This document shows positions 24,306-33,122 of a stretch of 38,110 nucleotides of DNA, piece by piece. Source of the DNA: Acidobacteriota bacterium. Lineage in GTDB: Bacteria > Acidobacteriota > Vicinamibacteria > Vicinamibacterales > UBA2999. The DNA lies in assembly GCA_013140775.1 (NCBI GenBank), contig JABFSA010000032.1, positions 1 through 38,110 on the forward strand, in the 5' to 3' direction. Each line of letters begins with the position of its first letter. The first letter of the stretch is position 1. The notes beneath the pieces were generated by a model. That model was given only the letters and a program-made list of their open reading frames with translations, had not been told where the DNA came from and made no database searches. Both the position numbers and the translations under genes were made by a program.

Positions 24306-25595
24306 ATGCCAAGCAACCATCTCAGCGGGACGAGCGAGGATCGCCTGCGGTTAACACTCGACCCTGAGCCGAGACCTGGCGCCAAGATCAAGGTCATCGG
24401 AGTCGGAGGCGGCGGAAGCAACGCCGTCAACCGGATGGTGACCGTGGGGCTCGGCGGAGTCGAGTTCATCGTCGCCAACACCGACGTCCAGGCGCTCGAT
24501 CAGAGTCAGGCGGCGGTCAAGATCCAGATCGGTCAGAAGCTGACCAAGGGACTCGGGGCGGGAGCCGATCCAAATATTGGACGGCAGGCGGCGCTCGAGG
24601 ACACCGACATGCTCATCCAGGCGTTGTCGGGTGCCGACATGGTCTTTGTCACGACCGGGCTGGGGGGCGGCACGGGTACCGGCGCTGCGCCAGTGATTGC
24701 AAGCCTGGCGAGCGAACTTGGCGCGCTGACCGTGGCCGTCGTGACCCGGCCGTTCAAGTTCGAGGGGAAGAAACGCGCGAGGCACGCAGATGCCGGGATC
24801 GAGGCCCTGCGGGACTGTGTGGACACCGTCATCACGATCCCGAACGAGCGCCTGCTGTCGATCATCGACCGGCGCACCTCACTCAACGATGCGTTCTGTA
24901 TCGCCGACGAGGTGCTGCGGCAGGCGATCCAGGGCATTTCGGATCTGATCCTCGTGCCGGGGCTCATCAATCTCGATTTTGCGGACGTCAAGACCATCAT
25001 GTCTGGCATGGGCGTCGCCATGATGGGTACTGGCACCGCGGACGGCGATAACCGCGCGATGGATGCTGCGCAGAAGGCGATTTCGAGTCCCCTTCTCGAG
25101 GACAGCTCCGTCAACGGCGCCAGAGGCGTGATCATCAACGTCACCGGCGGCCCGGATCTCTCGCTCACCGAAGTGAACGAAGCCTCCTGCGTGATCCAGG
25201 AAGCGGCGCACGAGGACGCCAACATCATCTTCGGGGCCGTTGTCGATCCGACCCTTACGGGCAAGATCAAGATCACCGTCATCGCGACCGGGTTCGACCG
25301 AAAGCCCGCGCATCGTGAGGTTTCGTCTGCCGCGATGCAGACGCCGGTCGATCTCAAGCACTACACCGACCACATCGCACGTTCCAGTACGCCAGTACAG
25401 GTGGATCAGCGGGAAGTCCCGTCCCTCATCGGTGAAGCGGCACCGCCAATCACGGTCACACGCCGGCCGGCGTTGGACCTCAACTTTGCAAGCCCGATTT
25501 CAACGGCGAGTACGCCGGGCGGGCCCAAGGGGGAGTTCGACCCCGAGCTTTCCTCCCCACTCGACGTCCCTGCGTTCCTGCGCCGCCAGAACTGA
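24306..25595 (+). CDS. ftsZ: Cell division protein FtsZ
   Basis: A 429-residue tubulin-like GTPase forming the division ring. The GTPase core (about 26-335) has [20 protein letters not shown], the tubulin signature GGGTGTG at 120-126, NERLL and the T7-type loop [12 protein letters not shown] flexible linker (about 340-418) leads to the conserved C-terminal peptide [11 protein letters not shown], which binds FtsA and other partners. GGAGG lies 6 nt before ATG 24306. An in-frame ATG at 24120 inside ftsA would add 62 non-conserved residues and is rejected. It is the last division gene of the cluster; a 118-bp spacer follows. Confidence 0.98.
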   Translation: MPSNHLSGTSEDRLRLTLDPEPRPGAKIKVIGVGGGGSNAVNRMVTVGLGGVEFIVANTDVQALDQSQAAVKIQIGQKLTKGLGAGADPNIGRQAALEDTDMLIQALSGADMVFVTTGLGGGTGTGAAPVIASLASELGALTVAVVTRPFKFEGKKRARHADAGIEALRDCVDTVITIPNERLLSIIDRRTSLNDAFCIADEVLRQAIQGISDLILVPGLINLDFADVKTIMSGMGVAMMGTGTADGDNRAMDAAQKAISSPLLEDSSVNGARGVIINVTGGPDLSLTEVNEASCVIQEAAHEDANIIFGAVVDPTLTGKIKITVIATGFDRKPAHREVSSAAMQTPVDLKHYTDHIARSSTPVQVDQREVPSLIGEAAPPITVTRRPALDLNFASPISTASTPGGPKGEFDPELSSPLDVPAFLRRQN

Positions 25596-25713
25596 GCGGC
25601 GCAGGGCCGTCCCGCCCGGTCGTTCGTGGCGGTGGTACACTAGGTAAACCCACGGCACGCTCGCCCTTCGACGTCTCAGCAGTAGTTCGCGCACAATCTC
25701 AGCACGTAATTCC

Positions 25714-27459
25714 ATGAAGAACTGGCCGCAGCGCGAACGCGCTCTCGACCTCCTGTCGAAGGAGGTTGGATACGTCCGGAAGCCACACGGCGGGCGACTG
25801 CGAGTTGCACTGGCCTTTCCGAACACCTATTTCGTCGGGATGTCGAATCTCGGCTTCCAGACTGTCTACAAGCTCTTCAACGCCGAATCCGACATCGTCT
25901 GCGAGCGGGTGTTCCTGCCTCCCAAGACCGAGCTCGCCGCGCAACTTGCGTCGGGTGCGCCGCTGCTGACGATCGAGTCGCAGACTCCCGTCGGGGATTT
26001 CGACGTCCTGGCGTTTTCGGTGTCGTTCGAGTGGGACTACACCAACGTGCTCACCTTGATGCGGCTCGCGGGTATAAAGCCTCGTGCCGAATCGCGCACT
26101 GCCCACGATCCGCTGGTGATCATCGGCGGCGCGGTCACGTTTGTGAATCCCGAACCGCTGGCGCTGTTCGCCGACGCCATCGCAGCTGGTGAAGGTGAAG
26201 TGCTCATCCCCGCCCTGCTCCGTGCGTTCAACGGTGCGGAGGATCGCGCCGGACTCCTGAAACTCCTGGCAACCGAGCGCGGGTTCTACATCCCTTCGTT
26301 CTACGACGTGCGTTACGCCGCGAATGGCACCATTGAGGCGTTCGTCCCCAGGGAAGGTACGGGCGCACCGCCTGTTGTGAAGAAGGCAGCGCTCAAGACC
26401 ACCGAGGCTGTGGATCCACCGGCGACGATGATCTTCACGCCGGACACCGAGTTCGGTTCGCGGTTTCTTGTGGAGATCGTACGTGGCTGCGCGAACCTCT
26501 GTCGCTTCTGCTGGGCGGGTTACAACTACCTGCCCGTTCGCTCTTTTCCGAAGGAGCGGATCCTGCAGCTTGCCGAGGAGGCACGGAAGCACTCGAGCCG
26601 GGCGGGCCTCGTGTCGATTGCGTTGTGCGATCACCCGGACATTGAGGAAATTCTGACGCGCCTGTCCACCATGGGCTATGCCATCAGCCCGGCGTCGCTT
26701 CGTCTGGACGACATCACGCCAAGAATCCTCCAGCTCCTGCGCGAAAGCGGGGAGCGGACGATCACGATCGCGCCTGAAACTGGATCCGATCGACTCAGGC
26801 GTGTGATCAACAAGACCATCACCAACGACGAGATCCTGGCGAGCGCGGAGATGATCTTTGCGTCCGGCATGGAGAATCTGAAGCTCTATTTCATGATCGG
26901 GCTGCCCACGGAGACGGATGACGACCTCGTGGCGATACGGGACCTCGTGGTACAGCTGCGAGGCATCATGCTCGCGCACGGCAAGGGTCGTGGTCATCTT
27001 GGAAAGATCGTGGGCAGCGTAAACCCACTCGTGCCCAAGCCCGGGACGGCCTATCAGTGGATGGCGATGGAGGACGACCGGCTGGTGGAGCGGAAGATCC
27101 AGCGCATGCGAAGCCTTATGGCCGGGATCGACAACGTCTATTTCAATATCAAGTCCGAACGGCACTCGTTCTACCAGGCCCTGCTGTCGCTGGGGGATCG
27201 CCGTGTCGCGCCGGCCATTGAGGTTGCAGAACGCAACGGTGGCAACTGGCGGGCCGCTGTTGCCGAGGCTGGCATCGACGCTGACTTCTTTGTTTTCCGC
27301 GATCGATCGAACGACGCGGTTCTGCCCTGGGACATCATCGACGGTGGGATGAAGTCCGAGTTTTTCCGGTCCGAGCTCGAAAAATCCCTGCGGGAGGAAT
27401 GGACGCTGCCTCCAAAACGACAAAGGGAAAATGCCCGGCTCCTTCCGGTTCTTCAGTAG
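25714..27459 (+). CDS. Uncharacterised radical SAM protein with N-terminal B12-binding-like domain
   Basis: A 581-residue cytosolic protein. Residues about 28-190 read as a cobalamin-binding-like Rossmann domain (VALAFPNTYFVGMSNLGFQ, VLAFSVSFEWDYTNVL, VIIGGAVTFVNPEP, AGEGEV) but without a DxHxxG histidine loop. The radical SAM core follows, with the [4Fe-4S] cysteines C259, C263 and C266 in RGCANLCRFCWAGY. SPASLRLDDIT, TIAPETGSDRLRRVINK and YFMIGLPTETDDDL are later core motifs. The layout matches the family described as TIGR03960 (function unknown). It lies 118 bp after ftsZ and overlaps the next gene by 29 bp. No Shine-Dalgarno is evident at ATG 25714. Reaction and substrate cannot be stated. 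Confidence 0.85.
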   Translation: MKNWPQRERALDLLSKEVGYVRKPHGGRLRVALAFPNTYFVGMSNLGFQTVYKLFNAESDIVCERVFLPPKTELAAQLASGAPLLTIESQTPVGDFDVLAFSVSFEWDYTNVLTLMRLAGIKPRAESRTAHDPLVIIGGAVTFVNPEPLALFADAIAAGEGEVLIPALLRAFNGAEDRAGLLKLLATERGFYIPSFYDVRYAANGTIEAFVPREGTGAPPVVKKAALKTTEAVDPPATMIFTPDTEFGSRFLVEIVRGCANLCRFCWAGYNYLPVRSFPKERILQLAEEARKHSSRAGLVSIALCDHPDIEEILTRLSTMGYAISPASLRLDDITPRILQLLRESGERTITIAPETGSDRLRRVINKTITNDEILASAEMIFASGMENLKLYFMIGLPTETDDDLVAIRDLVVQLRGIMLAHGKGRGHLGKIVGSVNPLVPKPGTAYQWMAMEDDRLVERKIQRMRSLMAGIDNVYFNIKSERHSFYQALLSLGDRRVAPAIEVAERNGGNWRAAVAEAGIDADFFVFRDRSNDAVLPWDIIDGGMKSEFFRSELEKSLREEWTLPPKRQRENARLLPVLQ

Positions 27460-29260
27460 CCTCGGCCCACTCCTCATCGCGATCGGCACCTGTTCGGTGC
27501 TCGTCTGTATCGTCATCCTGATCACCGGTGGGTTCGTCATCGACACCGGATTCCTCTATCTCAGTGCACTTCGCTGGCAACGTCCGTTCGTCTTCGCCGG
27601 TGCCGCGTGGATTCTGGCTGCCCTTGCATACCGACAGCGCGGTGGTCTGGCTGAAGGTGTCGCGTCACTCGAGCCCTGGCTCGGTCAGCACTCAACCGCA
27701 CTCGCCGTCGTAATCAGCGCTGCAGCTGCCGGCGCAGGTATCGCGTTCGGCACGTATGCGGCGTCCGGCGCCGACGCCGCCGGGTATGTCAGTCAGTCCG
27801 AGCTTCTGGCTTCCGCGCGTGTCGTCCTGGACGAGCCACTTGCGCGCCTCGTTGAGTGGCCGGATGCGACGTGGGCGTTTTCGCCGCTCGGCTATCGGCC
27901 GGGCACGACAGCGGGAACGATCGTGCCCGCGTATCCGCCAGGCCTGCCCGTCTTCATGGCCGTCTCTCGCGCGTTCGGCGAATGGGCGCCGTTCGTCGTC
28001 GTCCCGCTGTTTGGGGCGCTTGCGGTGTTCTGTTCGTACGCGATTGGCGCCAGGCTGCACTCCAGAACCGCGGGCATTGTCGCCGCCATCCTGCTGGCGA
28101 CGAGCCCGGTGTTTCTCTTTCAGGTCGTGCAGCCCATGAGCGACGTTCCCGCTACAGCGCTGTGGGCGCTCGCGCTGATGCTCGCTTTGCGGGCAAGTTC
28201 GAACGCCGTTCTGGCCAGCGGCTTCGCGGCAGGATGCGCGCTCGCGACTCGACCCAATTTGCTGCCGCTTGCACTCGTGCTTGCGGCAATCAGCGTGGGG
28301 TGGCCCCAGCGTGTGATCTCATCCCCTCGCCACGCGTTTCACCTCCTGCGAAGTCTCGCGCTCGGCGCAATGCCTCCTCTGCTTGGCCTTCTCCTGCTCC
28401 AGTCGCACGCGTACGGCAATCCCCTGGCGTCTGGATATGGAAACTTCAGTGACTACTTCTCGCTCGCCACAGTCGGCACCAACATCGGAGACTATGCACG
28501 CAAGCTCATCCGAGGCGAAGCTCCAGTTATTTGCCTGGCGCTCCTTTCGAGCGTCGCACTGGCAGTGGCGCGGCTTCGAACCCACGCTCCGGCAGGTGCC
28601 ATCACTTCTTCGACACTGCTGGTTCCTGCGATTCGAATTGCCGCGATCGTCGCGGCGGCGCTGCTCGTCTGCTACCTGCCCTACGGTGTCTATCCCGACT
28701 GGTCCTACCTGCGATTTCTCCTCCCGGCTTTCCCGGTCGCGTTCGTTGTCGTCGGATCGCTCGTGACGTCGAGCTGCTCAACGCTTCCGCGGCCGGCTCG
28801 AGGACTGACACTTCTCGTCGCGATGACGATGGCGTGCTCGGTGAACGTCGAGGTTGCCAGGAACGAACAGGCCTTCAACCTCCGGCGTTACGAGGCGCGC
28901 TATCGCACCGTGGGTCGATACCTGGACGCCGTCCTTCCACGCTCCGCTGTCGTTCTGTCGGCTCAGGAGAGCGCGAGCGTTCACTACTACACCCATCTAC
29001 CCGTGCTCCGCTGGGAGTTCCTGCGAGTGAGCCCTGACGAGGCCGTCGCCACGCTCACTTCGCTCCGCCGGACGCCCGTGCTGCTCGTCGAAGACTGGGA
29101 GGCGGCCGATCTCCGCGCCAGATTTCCTGCATCCACTCTTGTGGCGCTGGACTGGCCGGCGCGGGCTGACGTGGGCAGTGACACGCGCGTCCGGCTGTAC
29201 TACCCGGGCGATCGCGACCGACCGTCCGCTGTTGTCACCGATCGCTTCGGGCAGTACTAG
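27431..29260 (+). CDS. Polytopic membrane protein, GT-C / PMT-like glycosyltransferase fold
   Basis: A 609-residue membrane protein with about 12 hydrophobic segments and a C-terminal soluble domain (about 490-609). The first large extracytoplasmic loop has GADAAGYVSQSELLASARVVL with Asp114, and SPLGYRPGTTAGTIVPAYPPGLPVFMA follows. This layout is that of GT-C enzymes such as the ArnT and PMT families, which use polyprenyl-phosphate sugars; GADxxGYVSQ is a plausible catalytic-acid loop. RPNLLPLALVL and YGVYPDWSYLRFLLPAFPV are further family-like stretches. ATG 27431 lies inside the end of the radical SAM gene (29-bp overlap) with AAAGGG just upstream, so the two are probably coupled. The substrate is unknown. 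The GT2 synthase in this window could supply its donor, but that is inference. Confidence 0.68.
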   Translation: MPGSFRFFSSLGPLLIAIGTCSVLVCIVILITGGFVIDTGFLYLSALRWQRPFVFAGAAWILAALAYRQRGGLAEGVASLEPWLGQHSTALAVVISAAAAGAGIAFGTYAASGADAAGYVSQSELLASARVVLDEPLARLVEWPDATWAFSPLGYRPGTTAGTIVPAYPPGLPVFMAVSRAFGEWAPFVVVPLFGALAVFCSYAIGARLHSRTAGIVAAILLATSPVFLFQVVQPMSDVPATALWALALMLALRASSNAVLASGFAAGCALATRPNLLPLALVLAAISVGWPQRVISSPRHAFHLLRSLALGAMPPLLGLLLLQSHAYGNPLASGYGNFSDYFSLATVGTNIGDYARKLIRGEAPVICLALLSSVALAVARLRTHAPAGAITSSTLLVPAIRIAAIVAAALLVCYLPYGVYPDWSYLRFLLPAFPVAFVVVGSLVTSSCSTLPRPARGLTLLVAMTMACSVNVEVARNEQAFNLRRYEARYRTVGRYLDAVLPRSAVVLSAQESASVHYYTHLPVLRWEFLRVSPDEAVATLTSLRRTPVLLVEDWEAADLRARFPASTLVALDWPARADVGSDTRVRLYYPGDRDRPSAVVTDRFGQY

Positions 29261-29284
29261 CGCCGCTGAAGCCCTGCCGATCGA

Positions 29285-29587
29285 TCACGTCGGGACTGCG
29301 GCCTGGGCTTCCTTCTCTGCGTACGCCTCCAGAATCAGCTCGCGAATCCGTTCCTGCGCCGTCGCATCGGCGATCGGCCGGAGCAAGGCAAAGCTCCGCC
29401 GCTCACCGTTGACCGAGTACTGCCGGGCCGGGAAGGTCACGTTGCGGCCGCCACCGCCGCGACGTTCCCACACGCCAAAGCCGATTAGTTTGAGTCCTGC
29501 GAGAGCGCCTTCGGTGAAGTGCAGCTCCGCATCCGCGAGTTTGCCAGGCGGGTTCTGTTTCTCGTTGGGTGTAATGGTCACGATCAC
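29285..29587 (-). CDS. Small SpoVG-like protein
   Basis: A 100-residue soluble protein from GTG 29587, with GGAGGA 5 nt upstream. The central part (ELHFTEGALAGLKLIGFGVWERRGGG, NVTFPARQYSVNGERRSFALLRPI) has the strand order of the SpoVG fold: a compact beta sheet, the xxPAR turn and a C-terminal helix (TAQERIRELILEAYAEKE). SpoVG proteins are small RNA- or DNA-binding regulators. The match is by pattern, not by clear identity, and a different small beta-sheet fold is possible. It stands alone: convergent with the membrane protein gene (24 bp apart) and separated from its upstream neighbour by 217 bp. Confidence 0.55.
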   Translation of the reverse strand: MIVTITPNEKQNPPGKLADAELHFTEGALAGLKLIGFGVWERRGGGGRNVTFPARQYSVNGERRSFALLRPIADATAQERIRELILEAYAEKEAQAAVPT

Positions 29588-29804
29588 GGTGTCCTCCGCT
29601 GTGTGTGTGTCGCTTTGCAGGGAGGATGGGCAACGGAGGTACCGTCGCCGGCGAGGAACGCTGGAGATGGAAGTACTAGAGGCGTCTGGAATTAGAGGCG
29701 TGTGGCTGCGGCTGGCGGCCGCCTCGGATCATCGAGGCGTACACTCCAGTTGTCGTTCAAGCCCGAGCGACGATCACATGCCGTGCTCGTGCAGGCGTTC
29801 TCTG
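29588..29804. other. Intergenic spacer with a 13-bp direct repeat
   Basis: No gene is seen in these 217 bp. TAGAGGCGTCTGG (29677-29689) and TAGAGGCGTGTGG (29693-29705) are direct repeats at 16-bp spacing, and GAGGCGTAC at 29734 is a weaker third. GCGGC-N5-GCCGC forms a small hairpin nearby. A short CA/GT run lies at about 29600-29610. The repeats could be a regulator site for the SpoVG-like gene or a remnant element. Confidence 0.4.
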
Positions 29805-30674
29805 CTATCCCTCGGGCTGTTGAACTTCCTTCGGTTTGGGGAGCGTCTTCATCTTCTTGATGTAGTCCGGTGACGTCGTGGCTGCTCCTCCAAGTCGAGG
29901 TTCATACGGCGTCCCGAACGTGTCCGTGATGTTCGGGTTCAGTCCGGGCAGAGGGCTGGTACCCGGTAAGAAATGCGGAGTTCGACCTCGCTCCACCGCG
30001 GTCTCCGTTGCTTCCTCGCACGGATACGGAGGCAGGGTCATCGCGGGATCCCGGCGCCACGTCATCGTGCTCCGCACGTACGGTTCCGTGAAATAGACCG
30101 GGTCGTACATGACGGAGGTTGCCTGGAGGTAGTCACCGATCAGGCGCCAGCGCGTCCGAATGGTTGCGCGATCGCTCCGCATCAGTCCACCACGCCGGAT
30201 GTAGCTTTCCTTGAGGTGAGTCGTCGTCACCACCAGGACGTCTCCCTCCCATTCGCCGGTCGAGAAGCCGCTCCAGGTGTGGACGGTGTTCTCGGGAGGA
30301 TGAGGGCGGCCATCCATCCAGATGATCGATTGCTGTCCCATCATCTCGACGTGTCCTTCGTACGCGATCAACTTTTGCGTCGCTTCCTCCACGACTGGCC
30401 AGAACCGGAGACGGGAAAGTGGACCTTCGAGGGAATAGTCAAAGTTATGCGGCCGGCAGACCCACTCCGCAACGTCGAAGTCCTCGGGTGACCAGCTCTG
30501 CGCGCGCCATTGGGCGGCCGGACTGAGCGGCACACCTGCAGCGTCGCCGGTGAGCCCGCTTCCGTCCTGGTTGCGCGGCATGGGGGCCCACATGCCCGAA
30601 AGATCGACCTGGGCGTGAGCCGACTGGGCGAGCATGAGAGATCCCACAACGAAGATGGCGATCCGCCAACGCAT
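29805..30674 (-). CDS. Secreted protein of unknown function, acidobacterial type
   Basis: A 289-residue exported protein. The ATG at 30674 is chosen: GGAGGG lies 7 nt upstream and a clean Sec signal peptide follows (MRWRIAIFVVGSLMLAQSAHA, cleavage about residue 21). An in-frame ATG at 30824 would run across the promoter and into acpS. The mature part starts VDLSGMWAP, then VCRPHNFDYSLEGPLSRLRF, a strand-rich IIWMDGRPHPP...HTWSGFSTGEWEGDVLVVTTTHL and YLQATSVMYDPVYFTEPYV. Similar GxW and WEGDxLVVxT patterns occur in large paralogous sets in Acidobacteriota, as I recall them; no function is established. A lone Cys pair (about residues 92 and 228) may form a disulfide. Confidence 0.75.
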   Translation of the reverse strand: MRWRIAIFVVGSLMLAQSAHAQVDLSGMWAPMPRNQDGSGLTGDAAGVPLSPAAQWRAQSWSPEDFDVAEWVCRPHNFDYSLEGPLSRLRFWPVVEEATQKLIAYEGHVEMMGQQSIIWMDGRPHPPENTVHTWSGFSTGEWEGDVLVVTTTHLKESYIRRGGLMRSDRATIRTRWRLIGDYLQATSVMYDPVYFTEPYVRSTMTWRRDPAMTLPPYPCEEATETAVERGRTPHFLPGTSPLPGLNPNITDTFGTPYEPRLGGAATTSPDYIKKMKTLPKPKEVQQPEG

Positions 30675-30755
30675 CGATAACCCTCCTGCCGTCGTGTGGT
30701 GAGTCTTCAGTTGCGCACGTGCCGTGCTGCCTGGGCCACCGGCTGTCGGATGCGG

Positions 30756-30761
30756 AGTATA
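30756..30761 (-). promoter_or_regulatory. Candidate -10 box for the secreted-protein gene
   Basis: On the minus strand TATACT (5 of 6 to consensus) gives a predicted start near 30749 and a leader of about 75 nt. The -35 region is weak. It lies in the 109-bp gap after acpS, and the gap itself suggests an independent transcript. Confidence 0.42.
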
Positions 30762-30783
30762 ACCGACCATCGACTCCACGCGT

Positions 30784-31170
30784 TCAGCCTCGGTCCCGCA
30801 CCAGGATGACCTGCGCGATCGCAAGATCGCTCGAATGGCTGATTGTCAGAAAGGACCCTGTGGCGCCGAGGGATTCGGCACAGGCGGCGGCTCCACCATG
30901 GAATCGTATCTGCGGCGGCCCATCTCTCCGCACCACTTCGATCCCACGCCAGAACACCGCTCGGGAGTGCCCCGTGCCGAGCGCTTTCATCGCCGCTTCC
31001 TTGGCCGCGAACCTGGCGGCAAATGATGACGCGAAGTCCCGCTTGCCCCGGCAGTAGGCGATCTCTCCCTCCGTGTAGATACGATTGATGAATCGATCGC
31101 CGTACCGCTCGATGGACGCGGCGATCCGGGAGATTTCAGTCGCATCGATCCCTGTGCCTATGATGTCCAT
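30784..31170 (-). CDS. acpS: Holo-[acyl-carrier-protein] synthase AcpS
   Basis: A 128-residue phosphopantetheinyl transferase, standard AcpS length. It moves 4'-phosphopantetheine from CoA to the Ser of apo-ACP in the cytosol, enabling fatty acid synthesis. MDIIGTGIDATEISRI carries the metal-binding Asp9, and ARFAAKEAAMKALGTG carries the metal-binding Glu58. The C-terminal SFLTISHSSDLAIAQVIL is the usual last strand pair. ATG 31170 opens exactly at the conserved IIGTGID, so the start is secure. Its ATG overlaps, on the opposite strand, an ATG in frame with pgeF (shared CATG at 31168-31171). Confidence 0.96.
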   Translation of the reverse strand: MDIIGTGIDATEISRIAASIERYGDRFINRIYTEGEIAYCRGKRDFASSFAARFAAKEAAMKALGTGHSRAVFWRGIEVVRRDGPPQIRFHGGAAACAESLGATGSFLTISHSSDLAIAQVILVRDRG

Positions 31171-31186
31171 GTCAGGCCCATCCTAT

Positions 31187-31984
31187 ATGACCTTGCCGGA
31201 TCTCCCTGAGGCGTTCTACTGGACTCAGTCCTCGTGTGGCCTGGTGCTCAAGTGCAGACCGCTCGACACCGTGGCGAGACACGTCTTCACCACCCGTGAA
31301 CTGCAGCTGCCGTCGCCCGGTGCCTGGGAGAAGGTGAGTGAGGCGCTGGGCGTGCGCAGAGTCGCCACGCTCAACCAGGTTCATGGAAACACGGTTGTGC
31401 CCATTCGCCGCGACATGGCACCCCCAGTCGAGGTGTGCTCGGGCGATGCCCTCGTGTCTGACGATCCAGATGTCGCCGTCGCGGTGCGCGCCGCCGATTG
31501 CGTACCTCTGCTTCTTGCGGATCCGAAGACTGGTGCGGTTGCGGCCGTGCACGCCGGATGGCGCGGGACCGCTGCGAGCGCAGCTGTCGCCGGAGTCGAG
31601 ACGCTCACCCGCGAGTGTGGCGCGAATCCTGACGACCTGGTTGCGGCCATCGGACCGAGCATCGGCGCGTGCTGCTATGAGGTTGGCAGCGAACTCGTGG
31701 ATGCTTTTGCCGCCGCAGGTCATCCCAGGCATCTCATCGACCGCTGGTTTCTTGCTCCGCCGGCCGGTCGCGGGAACAGGAACGGCCCCACGTTGAGGTT
31801 GGATGTTGCCGGCGCCAATCGGGATCAGTTGATCCTTGCCGGCCTCCGCGAGGAAAACGTGTTCATGTGCGGCCTGTGCACCGCGATGCACCTGGATGTG
31901 TTGACGTCGTACCGGGCAGAGAAGGAACGGTCGGGGCGCCTGGCCGGAGTCATCGCGCCCCTGGCGACCTCACCTACACGTTGA
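31187..31984 (+). CDS. pgeF: Laccase-domain protein PgeF (YfiH family, peptidoglycan editing factor)
   Basis: A 265-residue cytosolic protein of the Cu-oxidase_4 fold. The family's zinc triad is present: His66 (LNQVHGN), Cys105 (RAADCVPLLL) and His122 (AVHAGWRGTA). AIGPSIGACCYEVG and FMCGLCTA are also conserved. Members have been described as purine nucleoside phosphorylases/adenosine deaminases and, in E. coli, as removing misincorporated residues from peptidoglycan precursors; the latter would fit the dcw neighbourhood. ATG 31187 gives the usual length. ATG 31169 would face the acpS start directly and is a possible alternative. The last 11 bp overlap the convergent amidohydrolase. Confidence 0.92.
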   Translation: MTLPDLPEAFYWTQSSCGLVLKCRPLDTVARHVFTTRELQLPSPGAWEKVSEALGVRRVATLNQVHGNTVVPIRRDMAPPVEVCSGDALVSDDPDVAVAVRAADCVPLLLADPKTGAVAAVHAGWRGTAASAAVAGVETLTRECGANPDDLVAAIGPSIGACCYEVGSELVDAFAAAGHPRHLIDRWFLAPPAGRGNRNGPTLRLDVAGANRDQLILAGLREENVFMCGLCTAMHLDVLTSYRAEKERSGRLAGVIAPLATSPTR

Positions 31985-33086
31985 TGCGCAGCAGCTTGAT
32001 CAGGTTGCCTCCGAGGATGGCTTCCTTCTGCGCGTTGCTGATACCGCTCGCGTTGAGGATGAAGTCGATGCCGACGGGCCAGTCGAAGGGGTAGTCGGTG
32101 CCGTAGAAGATGTGATCCGCGCCGACCTGCTCGATCAGGTGCCGCAGCCCCGCCTCTTGGAAGATCATCGAATCGATATAGAGCTGGTTCCTGAAGTACT
32201 CGCTCGGTTTCCGCTTGAGCGTTCGGCAGTCGTCACCATTTCCGCCGCCGCGCCCGCAGAGCGCATCCGACCTGCCGCTATAGGACGGAAGGTAGCCTCC
32301 CGCATGCGCGCCGCAGAGCCGGAGGCCCGGGAAGCGGTCGAGCGTGCCTTCGTAGATCAGATGCGACAGAAAGACGGTCGTCTCGAGTGGATTGCCGATC
32401 GTGTTGCCGAGACCGCCCTTGCCCTGCAGCCGCGCGTTCTGCGTCGTTCCCGTGGCCTGCTGGGGATGCATGAACAGCATGACCCCGAGTTCTTCGGCTT
32501 TGGCCCAGAACGGATCGAATTTGCGATCCGAGAGCTCCATACCCTCCACACTGCCACCGATCGCTGCACCTCGAAGTCCGAGCTTCCTGACGGCGTAGTC
32601 GAGCTGTTCGGCAGCGAGGTCCGGGTGCTGCAGGGCCAGCGTCGCCATACCGACGAAGCGGTCGGGATGGGCGGCCACCGCCTGTGCGATCTTCTCGTTC
32701 TGGAGCTGGATGAGGTCACGGGCGAGGGGGCGATCGGCGGAATAGCCCCAGGCGTTCACGTTGATGGCCTGGTAGTCGATGCCTTCCTTGTCCATGTACT
32801 GCAGGCGTGCCGCCGTCCCGGGACCGAGTGCGATGGCGCCTGTGAGGTTGGCCTTGGCCACCGCCGCGAGCGGCGTGTCCCTGACGAGATCCCAGACCTC
32901 GGGCACGAACGTGTGGGCGTGAATGTCGATCACCGTGACCCGCCGCCCGCCGATCGTGGCCCGGCGGCGTCCGGGCGACGCCACCTGCGCCGCGCTGAGC
33001 GCCGATTCGAGCAGGCTTTCACCCGCAACCAGCACTCCGGTTGCCGCGCTCGCGATAGACCTGACGAATGCTCTACGGTTCGGCAT
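31974..33086 (-). CDS. Amidohydrolase family protein (ACMSD-like) with Tat-type signal
   Basis: A 370-residue TIM-barrel metal enzyme. Start ATG 33086 is preferred because GGAGGT sits about 6 nt upstream; an ATG at 33098 lies directly before that ribosome site. The N-terminus has NRRAFVRS followed by a hydrophobic stretch, a probable twin-arginine signal. DIHAHTF gives the HxH metal ligands, FMHPQQATG and CGAHAGGYLPSYSGR supply later histidines, and YGTDYPFDWP carries the catalytic Asp. This is the amidohydrolase_2 pattern of the aminocarboxymuconate-semialdehyde decarboxylase group, which decarboxylates or hydrolyses aromatic-type acids. The substrate is unknown. Export as a folded metalloprotein fits a Tat route. 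It lies 36 bp after the RNase H gene and may share its transcript. Confidence 0.82.
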   Translation of the reverse strand: MPNRRAFVRSIASAATGVLVAGESLLESALSAAQVASPGRRRATIGGRRVTVIDIHAHTFVPEVWDLVRDTPLAAVAKANLTGAIALGPGTAARLQYMDKEGIDYQAINVNAWGYSADRPLARDLIQLQNEKIAQAVAAHPDRFVGMATLALQHPDLAAEQLDYAVRKLGLRGAAIGGSVEGMELSDRKFDPFWAKAEELGVMLFMHPQQATGTTQNARLQGKGGLGNTIGNPLETTVFLSHLIYEGTLDRFPGLRLCGAHAGGYLPSYSGRSDALCGRGGGNGDDCRTLKRKPSEYFRNQLYIDSMIFQEAGLRHLIEQVGADHIFYGTDYPFDWPVGIDFILNASGISNAQKEAILGGNLIKLLRINV

Positions 33087-33122
33087 CTGCACCTCCATTA
33101 GGGGTCCGGAGTGCGCTGATTA

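Noticed and set aside
25613..25641. Promoter for the radical SAM gene (TACACT at 25636)
   Set aside because: The -10 is fair but no -35 match is found at 16-18 bp; read-through from ftsZ is as likely.
25699..27546. A 615-codon open frame on the minus strand opposite the radical SAM gene
   Set aside because: It is a high-GC antisense shadow. The plus-strand frame has clear radical SAM motifs, while this one has none and is Arg/His-rich in the usual shadow way.
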